The position numbers and the translations under genes are program-made. Of a stretch of DNA of 64,000 nucleotides, positions 25,957 to 34,198 are shown piece by piece. The notes below the pieces were generated by a model. The model saw only the letters and a list, made by a program, of their open reading frames with translations. It made no database searches and was not told where the DNA came from. Origin of the DNA: Microbulbifer variabilis (GTDB taxonomy: Bacteria > Pseudomonadota > Gammaproteobacteria > Pseudomonadales > Cellvibrionaceae); the NCBI RefSeq assembly GCF_023716485.1, contig NZ_CP092418.1, positions 2,277,001-2,341,000 on the forward strand, in the 5' to 3' direction. The number at the start of each line of letters is the position of its first letter. Position 1 is the first letter of the stretch.

Positions 25957-26385
25957 ATGCGAAACCTACGCAGAAGTGGTGGCTTCACCTTGATTGAAGT
26001 CATGGTGGTGATTGTGATCCTCGGTGTTCTCGGCGCCATGGTGGTTCCCAGTGTTTTGGGCAAAACTGGTGAAGCCCGTATGAAGGCCGCTCGCGTTGAC
26101 CTTCGTGCTATCGAGACTGCCCTCGACATGTACCGCATGGACAACTTTGTTTACCCAAGTTCTGACCAGGGTCTGGAAGCTCTAGTTTCCCGTCCCTCCG
26201 GTTTTCCCGAAGCTAAAAACTGGACTGAACCTTACTTAAAGAAAGCACCCAAGGACCCTTGGGGTAATCACTACCAGTACATCAGCCCCGGTAGTGCCGG
26301 CGCATTTGATCTGTTCTCCCTGGGTGCGGATGGTAAGCCTGGTGGAGAGGGTGAAGCCGCCGATATTTTTGCTGCTGACCTGTAA
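25957..26385 (+). CDS. gspG: Major pseudopilin GspG
   Basis: Main subunit of the periplasmic pseudopilus. The ATG at 25957 has a ribosome site (TTGGAGA) and gives a short basic leader before SGGFTLIEVMVVIVILGVLG; an in-frame GTG at 25912 is less likely. About 142 residues. The C-terminal core has the family hallmarks DQGLEALVSRP, DPWGNHYQYISPG and the calcium-loop region FSLGADGKPGGEGEAADI. Confidence 0.96.
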   Translation: MRNLRRSGGFTLIEVMVVIVILGVLGAMVVPSVLGKTGEARMKAARVDLRAIETALDMYRMDNFVYPSSDQGLEALVSRPSGFPEAKNWTEPYLKKAPKDPWGNHYQYISPGSAGAFDLFSLGADGKPGGEGEAADIFAADL

Positions 26386-26405
26386 CTCGGTTCAATCAGC
26401 AATCG

Positions 26406-26993
26406 ATGTATAGGCGATCAGCCCGCAGTAGGCTCAAGCGTAATCAGGGTTTCACGCTGGTCGAGATTCTGGTGGTGATTGTTATCATCGCCAGCTTGGC
26501 TGGCATGGCCATGATGTCCCTGGGCAGTTCCGGGGTGCGTGTTTGGGAAGGGGAGACTCAACGTCTCTCCGCCTTGTTGCAGCTTGTCGCGGACCGTGCC
26601 CTAATTGATAAAGCCCATTACGGCGTAGTGCTTGAACCCGAGTCTTATACGGTAGTGCGATTTGATCCCACTTCAATGACTTGGCAGGCTCCCGATATGG
26701 CTGCTGCCGGTCGGCGCAGCCAGCGATTTGCGGCTCATGAGCTTCCCGCTATCGTTCGTTTGGAGGTGCTTGAAGAGGCGGAGCTGCCTTCCACCCAATC
26801 CACAGAGTTTGCTGAAGAGCAGAGCGATGAGGAAAAGATCAAGCCGCAGTTTGTCGCTTTATCGAGTGGTGAAGTACTCCCGATCAAACTAGCCGTTTTT
26901 CTGGTTGAGGATGGCGACTTCTCTCGTGGCGCGACAATTTCTTACAGTAGCCTCTATGGCTTGCAGCTAGAGTGGCAAGCCGATGACCTTTAA
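26406..26993 (+). CDS. gspH: Minor pseudopilin GspH
   Basis: A 195-residue type IV pilin-like protein with leader and cleavage motif NQGFTLVEILVVIVIIASLA, followed by a beta-rich globular domain (LLQLVADRALIDKAHYGVVL). It contains an acidic insert (STEFAEEQSDEEKIKP). It sits between gspG and gspI, overlapping gspI by 11 bases. Confidence 0.93.
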   Translation: MYRRSARSRLKRNQGFTLVEILVVIVIIASLAGMAMMSLGSSGVRVWEGETQRLSALLQLVADRALIDKAHYGVVLEPESYTVVRFDPTSMTWQAPDMAAAGRRSQRFAAHELPAIVRLEVLEEAELPSTQSTEFAEEQSDEEKIKPQFVALSSGEVLPIKLAVFLVEDGDFSRGATISYSSLYGLQLEWQADDL

Positions 26994-27366
26994 GCGCAAT
27001 TCCCTGGCCCGACAGGGCGGTTTTACCCTGGTTGAGGTTTTGATCGCCCTGGTCATCTTTGGGGTTATTGCCGCCAGCGTATTGCGCACTATGCAGAGCA
27101 GCGTGCAGCGCCAAAGAGTTATGGAGGAGCGGCTCGCAGCTAACTGGGTCGCTCAACAGGTACTCTCGCAAATTAGAGTACAAACTCCCTGGCCTCCGAT
27201 TGGTGAGAAAAAAGAGGAAATGTCCTTTGCGGAGAGAGACTGGGAAGTGACCGCAAAGGTAGAGGCAACCAGCGAAGAGCGCCTTCGCCATATCGTGATT
27301 CAAGTGGGTTACCCCGATGCTGAAAACCCAACTTTGACACTGGATGCCTGGGCGGCGCAGGAGTAG
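26983..27366 (+). CDS. gspI: Minor pseudopilin GspI
   Basis: A 127-residue minor pseudopilin. The motif QGGFTLVEVLIALVIFGVIA is followed by the conserved helix and the segment LAANWVAQQVLSQIR typical of GspI. With GspJ and GspK it should form the tip complex of the pseudopilus. Start overlaps gspH. Confidence 0.94.
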   Translation: MTFKRNSLARQGGFTLVEVLIALVIFGVIAASVLRTMQSSVQRQRVMEERLAANWVAQQVLSQIRVQTPWPPIGEKKEEMSFAERDWEVTAKVEATSEERLRHIVIQVGYPDAENPTLTLDAWAAQE

Positions 27367-27371
27367 CTTCT

Positions 27372-28181
27372 ATGCAGATTTCTCCAATAAAGGGCCAGTC
27401 AGGCTTTACTCTGGTTGAAGTGCTCGTCGTACTGGTGCTGGTGGCGATTATCAGTGTTGGTTCGTTTTCCCTTCTAGAAGTTTTCCATAATTCCGACAGT
27501 GTTGTTGAGCGTCGTGCAGAAGAGTTGCGCCGTTTTTCCATGGCTCTCTATCGTCTGGAGGAGGACCTGCGCCAGGTAACAGCGCGACCGATTAAAAATG
27601 CCTATACGGGCTATGAACCCGCTTTGCGCGGTGATCAGGACGAATTCGAATTTACCCGCCTTGGGGCGGCAAACCTTATTGGTGAGCCCCGGGGTGAACT
27701 TCAGCGGCTGGGTTACAGTATCGGCTACCCAGAAGACGATGAGAGAAGCAGCTCCTTTACTGAAGAGGAAGATCCTGGGGCTTTGTTATTGCGCAGTCGC
27801 TGGCAAGTTTTAGACCGAGGCCCTGACTCGGAGCCAATTGTTGAACCTCTGCTCGCCGGTGTGGAGAGCCTGACTTTACAATATTTTGACCCTAGCTCAG
27901 ATGCCTGGGTTGCCCAATGGCCGCCAGCCGGTACTACAGCATCTACTACCAGTGCAGATAGCCGCCTGCCAAAGGCTATCGAGATCGTGTTAATGACCCG
28001 TCAGTACGGTGAAATACGCCGCGTATTCTCCTTCTCAACTGTAGAGTTCAGTCCTCCTGGAGCTAATTCCGGCAACGGTGGTAATGGAGGTGGGAACAAC
28101 TCTGGAGGTGGGAACAACTCAAACGGCGGCAATTCAGGTGGGGATGATTCCGGCGGAGGTGGTAACGATGAGCGGCTCTAA
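27372..28181 (+). CDS. gspJ: Minor pseudopilin GspJ with a Gly/Asn-rich tail
   Basis: A 269-residue tip pseudopilin (QSGFTLVEVLVVLVLVAIIS leader helix; FSMALYRLEEDLRQVTARPI conserved block; ending PKAIEIVLMTRQYGEIRRVF). The usual domain ends near residue 225. About 40 residues of almost pure Gly, Asn, Ser and Asp follow, which is not typical of GspJ and may come from repeat expansion. The gene overlaps gspK by 14 bases. Confidence 0.94.
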   Translation: MQISPIKGQSGFTLVEVLVVLVLVAIISVGSFSLLEVFHNSDSVVERRAEELRRFSMALYRLEEDLRQVTARPIKNAYTGYEPALRGDQDEFEFTRLGAANLIGEPRGELQRLGYSIGYPEDDERSSSFTEEEDPGALLLRSRWQVLDRGPDSEPIVEPLLAGVESLTLQYFDPSSDAWVAQWPPAGTTASTTSADSRLPKAIEIVLMTRQYGEIRRVFSFSTVEFSPPGANSGNGGNGGGNNSGGGNNSNGGNSGGDDSGGGGNDERL

Positions 28182-29163
28182 GTCGATAAAGACTTTTCGC
28201 CGCCAGCGGGGCGTGGCCTTGATTACGGTTTTGCTTGTAATGGTGATTGCAATTGCCTTGGTCTCGCACGCCATTACCCGAGATCAGATTTCCATCACCC
28301 GAAGTGGTGCTCTTTTAGCTAATTCGCAATTAGCCGAGTTTGTCGCTGGGGCTGAGGCCTGGAGTAGGGTGGCGCTACTTAAGGATTATGAAGAGGATAA
28401 AGACGCTGCCCAACCTGCCGATCACGCTCTTGAGGCCTGGGCAGCACCGGCCTTGCAGTTCAATCCTGATAACGGAAAAATACGCATAAATATCAAAGAC
28501 TTAAACTCTTGCTTTAATGTAAATAATCTTGTCGATAGCGGTAACGGCACCGATCAGTTTGATATTTTTCGCCGACTGGTGAGCAATGTCACAGGAAAAT
28601 CAGACTTAGCCGGGACTATTGCCGACTGGATGGATGACAACGACACACCGCGTTCTTCAGCAACCGAGGACGATGGCTATCTCGGTAGGGATCTTGCCCA
28701 TCGCACCCCAGATACCTTAATCAGTGATATATCGGAACTGTCTTCTGTACAGGGTATGGAGCCGGAAGACTGGCAGAAGCTGGCTCCATTCCTGTGTGCG
28801 CTGCCGGAGACTGGAAGCAAGATCAATATCAATCTGGCTTCTCAGGAGCTTTTGGAAGCGGTGGACCCCTCCGCGAGTGTGAGTAAGTTGCTGCTGTTTC
28901 GAGAGTCTGGCGGCATCCTTAGCCAGTCGGGGGATCTGTCCTCTCATGGCTTCAACAACACCAACCAGTTTGTGTTTCATAGCCAGCACTTTCTGGCGCG
29001 TATTGCTGTCCAACTGGGAGATAGTGAAGACTACCGCCAGTATTGGGAGACGTCTCTATGGCTCGATGAGGCCGGGGACGGTGAAGTCAAAGTTGTACAG
29101 CGCCAGCGGCGCACTTTTTCTGGTGCAATGATGCAGGAATTACTCGACTACAAGGCACCGTAG
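28168..29163 (+). CDS. gspK: Minor pseudopilin GspK
   Basis: The largest minor pseudopilin, capping the tip. I start it at ATG 28168 (about 331 residues) because this begins the basic leader before QRGVALITVLLVMVIAIALV; the frame further upstream is only the shadow of the gspJ tail. As usual for GspK the Glu at +5 is missing. Family segments include LNSCFNVNNLV, LAGTIADWMDDNDTPR and KININLASQELLEAV. Confidence 0.94.
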   Translation: MSGSKSIKTFRRQRGVALITVLLVMVIAIALVSHAITRDQISITRSGALLANSQLAEFVAGAEAWSRVALLKDYEEDKDAAQPADHALEAWAAPALQFNPDNGKIRINIKDLNSCFNVNNLVDSGNGTDQFDIFRRLVSNVTGKSDLAGTIADWMDDNDTPRSSATEDDGYLGRDLAHRTPDTLISDISELSSVQGMEPEDWQKLAPFLCALPETGSKININLASQELLEAVDPSASVSKLLLFRESGGILSQSGDLSSHGFNNTNQFVFHSQHFLARIAVQLGDSEDYRQYWETSLWLDEAGDGEVKVVQRQRRTFSGAMMQELLDYKAP

Positions 29164-29196
29164 CGAGTCTAGATAGTAGATAGCCAATAAGATTGT

Positions 29197-30531
29197 ATGT
29201 TTAAAAAGAAAAGCGTAAATGAAATCGGCATGCCTGCAGTGCCACCCAAGCCAGCTTTGGTCTTGCTGCGGCTCTCTGAAACTGGCGCCGGTGGGCTCAC
29301 CTTACATCAGTGGGAGAATGGCTCTTGGTGTGAAGCTGCTCTGGATGATGAATTCCTTTCAGCCTTCAATCCAGAGTTTGAGGCATCGGCTGTACCCGAC
29401 ATCCACCCAGCGTTGAACTTGCCAGAGGGCAGTAAGGCGCTGCTACTTCTGCCTGGTAACTGGGTTTGGAGTGGCGTTGAATCTATCCCCAAAGCAGCTA
29501 GACGTCAGGCCAACGCTATTGGTTATATGGTCGAAGAGCAGCTTGCAGAGGATGTAGAAGATCTGCATTTTGTCTGTGCGCCTCGCAATGGTGATATCTG
29601 TAGCATTTACGCGATTTCCAAAGACAAGATGGAAATTTTGCACAGTCAGGTGGAGCGACTCGGCTGGCCTTTGGCTGAGGCATTACCAGAATATTTACTA
29701 TTGGATCTACTCGATATTGACCTTTCCCTTTGGTTGGATGGAGAGCAGGCTCATTTTTGGCAGTCGACAGGGCAGGGATTGTCGATCCGCCGCGAATACC
29801 TCCAGCCTCTGTTAGGCTCCCTTCTTGGCGCAGATATTACTTCTGAAGAAGGTGCTGATGAGGAGGAAGGGGAAGAGGGCAAAGAACTCCTATTACTGGG
29901 TGGCGGTGAAGAGGACGGTCTTGTTGTTGCCGAGCTGGAATCACTTTTTGCCGATCGCCTACAAGTCAATCAGCGCCCACCTGAAGAAGTTTTTCTCGAG
30001 CGTTATAAGCCCGGCAAACTTAGTAATTTGCTCAGTGGCGATTATCAACTAGCCAGCGGCAAAACTGAGTCGGTATGGTGGCTAAAGCCGGCCAAAGTAG
30101 CCGCCTTCTGTTTTGCCGCACAACTTCTGTTTTTTGTCGGTGCTGGGGCCTACTACCACTGGCAGGCCGAGCAGGCAGAAGAGCAGGCTAGAGCCATGTT
30201 CACGGAGATGTTCCCCAATGTACGTCCCTCGGCCCAGCTGCGTAGGCAGCTAAATGGCTTCTTAAAAAATGCGGGGAATCAGGGCGGCGCCTTTACCACC
30301 CATATGCAACAGCTCAGCAAAGTATGGACTCAACAGCGAGGTAAAGAGTTGCAACTTCAATCACTTCGCTTTGATGGCCAGCGCGGTGAAATGGTATTGC
30401 AGCTTAAGGCACAGAACCTCTCAGATTTGGACACTTTTGTCAGCAAGCTGTCTGGCAATGGTTTGCGTGCAGATTTACTTGGTGCCAATGAGTTGAAGAA
30501 GGGCGTATCCGGGCGGGTGCGTGTGCGCTAG
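29197..30531 (+). CDS. gspL: Type II secretion protein GspL
   Basis: A 444-residue bitopic inner-membrane protein that recruits GspE. The cytoplasmic actin-like domain is recognisable (LLLPGNWVWSGVESIPKAAR, QANAIGYMVEEQLAEDVEDL). An acidic loop (GADEEEGEEGKE) precedes the transmembrane helix near residue 305-325 (VAAFCFAAQLLFFVGAGAYY). A periplasmic ferredoxin-like domain follows. Confidence 0.93.
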   Translation: MFKKKSVNEIGMPAVPPKPALVLLRLSETGAGGLTLHQWENGSWCEAALDDEFLSAFNPEFEASAVPDIHPALNLPEGSKALLLLPGNWVWSGVESIPKAARRQANAIGYMVEEQLAEDVEDLHFVCAPRNGDICSIYAISKDKMEILHSQVERLGWPLAEALPEYLLLDLLDIDLSLWLDGEQAHFWQSTGQGLSIRREYLQPLLGSLLGADITSEEGADEEEGEEGKELLLLGGGEEDGLVVAELESLFADRLQVNQRPPEEVFLERYKPGKLSNLLSGDYQLASGKTESVWWLKPAKVAAFCFAAQLLFFVGAGAYYHWQAEQAEEQARAMFTEMFPNVRPSAQLRRQLNGFLKNAGNQGGAFTTHMQQLSKVWTQQRGKELQLQSLRFDGQRGEMVLQLKAQNLSDLDTFVSKLSGNGLRADLLGANELKKGVSGRVRVR

Positions 30532-30574
30532 AGGCGCAAGGTATAAGGCGAAAGAATTCGGTATTTAGAGCAGA

Positions 30575-31060
30575 ATGAAAGAACAAATCGAGCAGTGGAA
30601 ACAGAAGTGGCAGGCGCTGTCACCCAGTGATCAACGCGCCTTAAGCATCCTTAGTCTTTTTGCCGGGGTGCTTTTTATTGTCTATGGCCTTTACAGTCCG
30701 GCCAAAGGTTTTTTCGATGAGTCGCGCGCGCGAGCAGAGGAGTCACAGGAGCTGGTTCTGTGGATGGAGTCCCAGCGACCCGTGCTCTCCCGTGTTAAAC
30801 CCAATAGTGGGGGCGGCCAAGCTTCCGGCACTTTGTTGCAGCGGGTAACCAATGCGGCCAAGCAAAACCGGGTCACGATTAAACGATTTGAGCCCGAAGG
30901 GGAAAATCGTATTCGTCTATGGGTTGAAGAGGTGCGCTATCAGGATCTTCAGCCATGGCTAAACCAGTTGATGAAAGAACAATTGGGTGTTCGCACCATC
31001 AACCTTGATGCTTTGCCGGAGCAGGGTATGGTTTCCGCTCGTCTGACTATTGAGGGCTAA
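30575..31060 (+). CDS. gspM: Type II secretion protein GspM
   Basis: A 161-residue inner-membrane partner of GspL. It has a short cytoplasmic stretch (WKQKWQALSPSDQRALSIL), one transmembrane helix (LFAGVLFIVYGLY) and a periplasmic domain with SGTLLQRVTNAAKQNRVTIK, as in the family. It is the last gene of the operon: no gspN or gspO follows, and a terminator overlaps its end. Confidence 0.93.
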   Translation: MKEQIEQWKQKWQALSPSDQRALSILSLFAGVLFIVYGLYSPAKGFFDESRARAEESQELVLWMESQRPVLSRVKPNSGGGQASGTLLQRVTNAAKQNRVTIKRFEPEGENRIRLWVEEVRYQDLQPWLNQLMKEQLGVRTINLDALPEQGMVSARLTIEG

Positions 31061-31079
31061 AGGAGCCCTATCTTTTTTT
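31053..31079 (+). terminator. Intrinsic terminator of the gsp operon
   Basis: The stem AGGGCT (31053-31058) / AGCCCT (31064-31069) overlaps the gspM stop codon and is followed by ATCTTTTTTT. Confidence 0.82.
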
Positions 31080-31285
31080 ATAGAATTTGGAGAAGTCCGG
31101 ATAAGATTAGGCTTCTCCTTATCAATCCATATGTGTTCTGCAGATCACAAGCTCTTTACAATTATGTGCTCCTCCTTGCCCTGTAGCTGCATTTCTTTTT
31201 TACATCATTTCAATAAACCCTAATTTAGCCAGAATTGTCGCCAAAAGCCCTATACTGAAGATGGGAAGTGGAAAAAGGTGCCACT

Positions 31286-31558
31286 ATGCTTTTTAAAGAT
31301 GTAACCACCAAGCACTTGGTTGAGGTGGCAGATGTTGTCACGCTCTCGAATCCCTATGAGCTCACGGTAGTTGGCCGCTATCTGTGGGGGGAAGAGGTAC
31401 AAGACCCAGAAGTTTTCGATAAAACAGACTTGTGTTTTCTGTCTGGTGAGCCACTACCAAGATGTTGGCACGATAGCCGCTATCGTGAGAAGGAAGTGCG
31501 TCGTTTGCGCTGTGGAACCCACGCGCAGGAAGATGGTGACTATTATCAGGGTGCTTGA
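31286..31558 (+). CDS. Conserved small protein of unknown function
   Basis: About 90 residues from the ATG at 31286, which has a ribosome site (AAAGG); the frame is open from a GTG at 31268. No signal peptide or membrane segment. The sequence MLFKDVTTKHLVEVADVVTLSNPYE and CFLSGEPLPRCWHDSRYR looks like a compact conserved gammaproteobacterial protein. Three Cys and two His in the C-terminal half could bind a metal (inference). I do not know its function. Confidence 0.75.
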   Translation: MLFKDVTTKHLVEVADVVTLSNPYELTVVGRYLWGEEVQDPEVFDKTDLCFLSGEPLPRCWHDSRYREKEVRRLRCGTHAQEDGDYYQGA

Positions 31559-31667
31559 ACTGCCAGTCATGTTAATGGGTGAGCTGACCGACTGTATTCG
31601 GCCAAGTCTTACCTGTAGCTGTTAAGCGCTGTACAATGCGCGCCAATTTTTACAAGCGAAGATTTGC

Positions 31668-31871
31668 ATGACTTTTGAGCAGTTTGAAGAGTATTCCCTG
31701 TGGTTGGGAATTGGCGCACTAATCTTATTTATGGTGTTTATCGTCTGGAACCTGGCCAAGGATTCTAAAGCGGGTAGGTTTGGCACCTTTATCCTGTTTC
31801 TGGCACTCGGTCTTGGACTGCTCGGCTTTATTATAAAAACAGTACTGGTTGAAGTACTTGGGATAGGCTAG
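31668..31871 (+). CDS. DUF2788-family small membrane protein
   Basis: A 67-residue inner-membrane protein with two transmembrane helices (LWLGIGALILFMVFIVW and FILFLALGLGLLGFIIKTVL) joined by a short KDSKAGRFG loop. Length, order and loop match the DUF2788 family, whose function is unknown. Confidence 0.85.
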   Translation: MTFEQFEEYSLWLGIGALILFMVFIVWNLAKDSKAGRFGTFILFLALGLGLLGFIIKTVLVEVLGIG

Positions 31872-31916
31872 GGACCTCTATGTCACCGGATACCCAATGC
31901 TCCAGGGAAGGTCGCT

Positions 31917-34127
31917 ATGACATTATTTGATCGCCCTGAACTCAAGGTGCAGAAGGATCGGCGTATTTGCCGTGCCACCGATATGCGTATCGCCAAATAT
32001 AGCCGGCGAGGCATGGTGCTCTCATTCTGTGCATTTTTGATCGCGGCCACCATCGGTGATATGCGCCTGGAAGCTCCGCGCTTATTGCTGATTCTAGGGG
32101 CCGGGTTAGTGGTTCTCACGCTGATCCGCGGTTACTACGTTTTTCGTTTTGGTCATTTGTATAGTTCGGGACCCAATCGCTGGCGTAATCATTACTTTTT
32201 TGTATCGATTCTTGGCTCTATCTGGTGGGGCCTGACTTTATTCTATTTTGTTTACTATATGGGGTTTGCCCCAGAGACCCACTTTCTGTGGATCTATACC
32301 GTCATCTTTTGCTCCAGCGTGACCACGGTATTCTCGCCTTATCACCGTTTTCTCACTTGGTTTACGGTTACTTCTCTACTGCCAGCGGCATTGATGGCTC
32401 TTTTCTCTGGCATGATCCTCGGTACTATTTACGGGACGCTCACTCTGGCCTTTATCTGGCTGACCGCTCACCAGGGGCGGCGAGAGTCGGAGAATTATTG
32501 GGAACGCCTGTCGGCTATGCAGGAGTTGCAGCAGCGTGCGAGCAGCCTGGCTGCAGCACGAAAGCACTCTGAAGCGGCCGTTGAATTGACGAATGAATTT
32601 ATTGTTAATATTGGTCAGGAATTCCGCAGCCAGCTTTCTGATGCCTTGGGGGCCTTGTCTCTTTTGGAGGCAGAACCGCTCAGCGAGCGTCAAAAAGAGT
32701 GGGTGGGGCTGGCCAAAAATGCCAGCAGCCAACAGCTTAAGCTAGTGGACAATGTGGGGCTCTTTACCCGCGTTGCTCGCAAAGATATCCGTATGCGCCA
32801 GGGGCCATTTAACCTGGTCAAAACCATTGAAAAGTCCTTCAAGTTCGCTGCGCGAGCAGCCCATAGTCAGTCTTTGGAATTTAACTTTCAGATTGATGAC
32901 AGCCTGCCGGTGATGGTCACTGGCGATAATCGCAAAACAGCTCAGTTGATTCGCAATCTGGTGGACTCGGCTACGGGAATTGCCCAACGGGGAGAGCTTT
33001 GGGGCGAAGTGAGTTTTACCCCGATCACCTCTGTAGAAGGGCAGTTGAATATTACTCTGAAAGATGACGGCCGCGGTGAAATCCTGCCCGATGAGAGCGA
33101 GCTGTTTGGTGCTTTTTCCAGAATGGATACCAATCAGGTAACTACAGGTTTAGGGCTGTCTATCGCCAAGGGTCTGGCGGAAGCTATGGGGGGGTATCTA
33201 CAACTGCACTCCAATCAAGACGGTAACCGCTACCAGGTCGTAGTCAAATTTACTATTGAACCTAATCAGCGTACTTACTTAACCCCGGACCGCCGTTTGC
33301 AGGATAGTGAGGTTTTACTGATACACCAAAAGGGCCTGTTTATTTCCGGCTTGATGCAGATGCTGCGCTCCTTTGGTATGGACGTAAAGTCCCAGCGCTG
33401 GTGTGAAGGTTGCGAGTGTGAAGTACAGCAGCTCCTTCAGCAGGCTTTGGAGCGAGGGCAACTGATCATGTTGGTACCCGCCATGGGCGATGAGATACTC
33501 TTCGAATCAGTTACACCATTCTTTGAAAAGACTCATGCTGAGGACCGTGATTGCCCATTGATATGCCTGGGCGGCTTTGGTCAAAAGTCCTCTTTTGCGG
33601 AATTGCAAAGACTCGTACCTTCAGCTCTCTACCTGGGACGACCGGTAACCCGTAAGGAGTTGCACGATACTCTGGTGGAGAGAATCTTTGGCGGCGCCAA
33701 GCGAACTACTCGGCGTGTAGTAAAAGGTGGTGCCGACCAGCCGCGGCAATATTCCCTGCTGTTGGTGGAGGACTCCCGTCCACATCAGTGGGTAACGGAA
33801 GAGATGTTGCAGGCACTCGGTTACCAGGTAGATATCGCCAGCAATGGAGAGGAGGCCTTGCTGCGTTTATCAGAGGGGCATTACGACCTGGCCCTGGTAG
33901 ATTGTCAGCAAAATACCGATCACAGTGCCGAGATAATCGAGATACTGCGCCGATGGGAAACAGAGCACAGGCCTGATGATCGATTACCAATCGTTGCTTT
34001 AACCAGTACCACAGAAGAACAATTCGAAGGGCGTTGTTTAGCGGCAGGAATGGATGATTATCTAACCAAGCCCCTGAGCAAGGATCTGTTACGGGAAACC
34101 TTGGCCCGTTGGTTGGGTAGCGCCTAG
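31917..34127 (+). CDS. Hybrid sensor kinase with degenerate His box
   Basis: A 736-residue membrane protein. Five or six transmembrane helices occupy residues 30-190, followed by a helical linker and a HisKA/HATPase-like core (about 220-440), a degenerate receiver-like domain (about 455-600) and a receiver (about 615-735). In the H box the normal HE[IL]RTPL reads QEFRSQL, so the phospho-acceptor His is Gln234. The N box is also altered (NLVDSAT), while the G2 box GLGLSIAKGLAEAMGG is intact. The last receiver keeps its acidic pocket (LVED), phospho-Asp662 (LVDCQ) and Lys (LTKPL). It is therefore probably a pseudokinase or a receiver platform phosphorylated by another kinase. Confidence 0.85.
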   Translation: MTLFDRPELKVQKDRRICRATDMRIAKYSRRGMVLSFCAFLIAATIGDMRLEAPRLLLILGAGLVVLTLIRGYYVFRFGHLYSSGPNRWRNHYFFVSILGSIWWGLTLFYFVYYMGFAPETHFLWIYTVIFCSSVTTVFSPYHRFLTWFTVTSLLPAALMALFSGMILGTIYGTLTLAFIWLTAHQGRRESENYWERLSAMQELQQRASSLAAARKHSEAAVELTNEFIVNIGQEFRSQLSDALGALSLLEAEPLSERQKEWVGLAKNASSQQLKLVDNVGLFTRVARKDIRMRQGPFNLVKTIEKSFKFAARAAHSQSLEFNFQIDDSLPVMVTGDNRKTAQLIRNLVDSATGIAQRGELWGEVSFTPITSVEGQLNITLKDDGRGEILPDESELFGAFSRMDTNQVTTGLGLSIAKGLAEAMGGYLQLHSNQDGNRYQVVVKFTIEPNQRTYLTPDRRLQDSEVLLIHQKGLFISGLMQMLRSFGMDVKSQRWCEGCECEVQQLLQQALERGQLIMLVPAMGDEILFESVTPFFEKTHAEDRDCPLICLGGFGQKSSFAELQRLVPSALYLGRPVTRKELHDTLVERIFGGAKRTTRRVVKGGADQPRQYSLLLVEDSRPHQWVTEEMLQALGYQVDIASNGEEALLRLSEGHYDLALVDCQQNTDHSAEIIEILRRWETEHRPDDRLPIVALTSTTEEQFEGRCLAAGMDDYLTKPLSKDLLRETLARWLGSA

Positions 34128-34163
34128 AGTTGCTGAACTAGGATTATTTAATAATTGGATACT

Positions 34164-34193
34164 AGAAAGCCGCGGCAATTGCCGCGGCTTTCT
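34164..34193. terminator. Bidirectional terminator
   Basis: A perfect 30-base palindrome at 34164-34193, with arms AGAAAGCCGCGGC and loop AATT. It sits between the convergent kinase and TonB-receptor genes and offers T-containing 3' sides in both directions. Confidence 0.8.
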
Positions 34194-34198
34194 TATGG

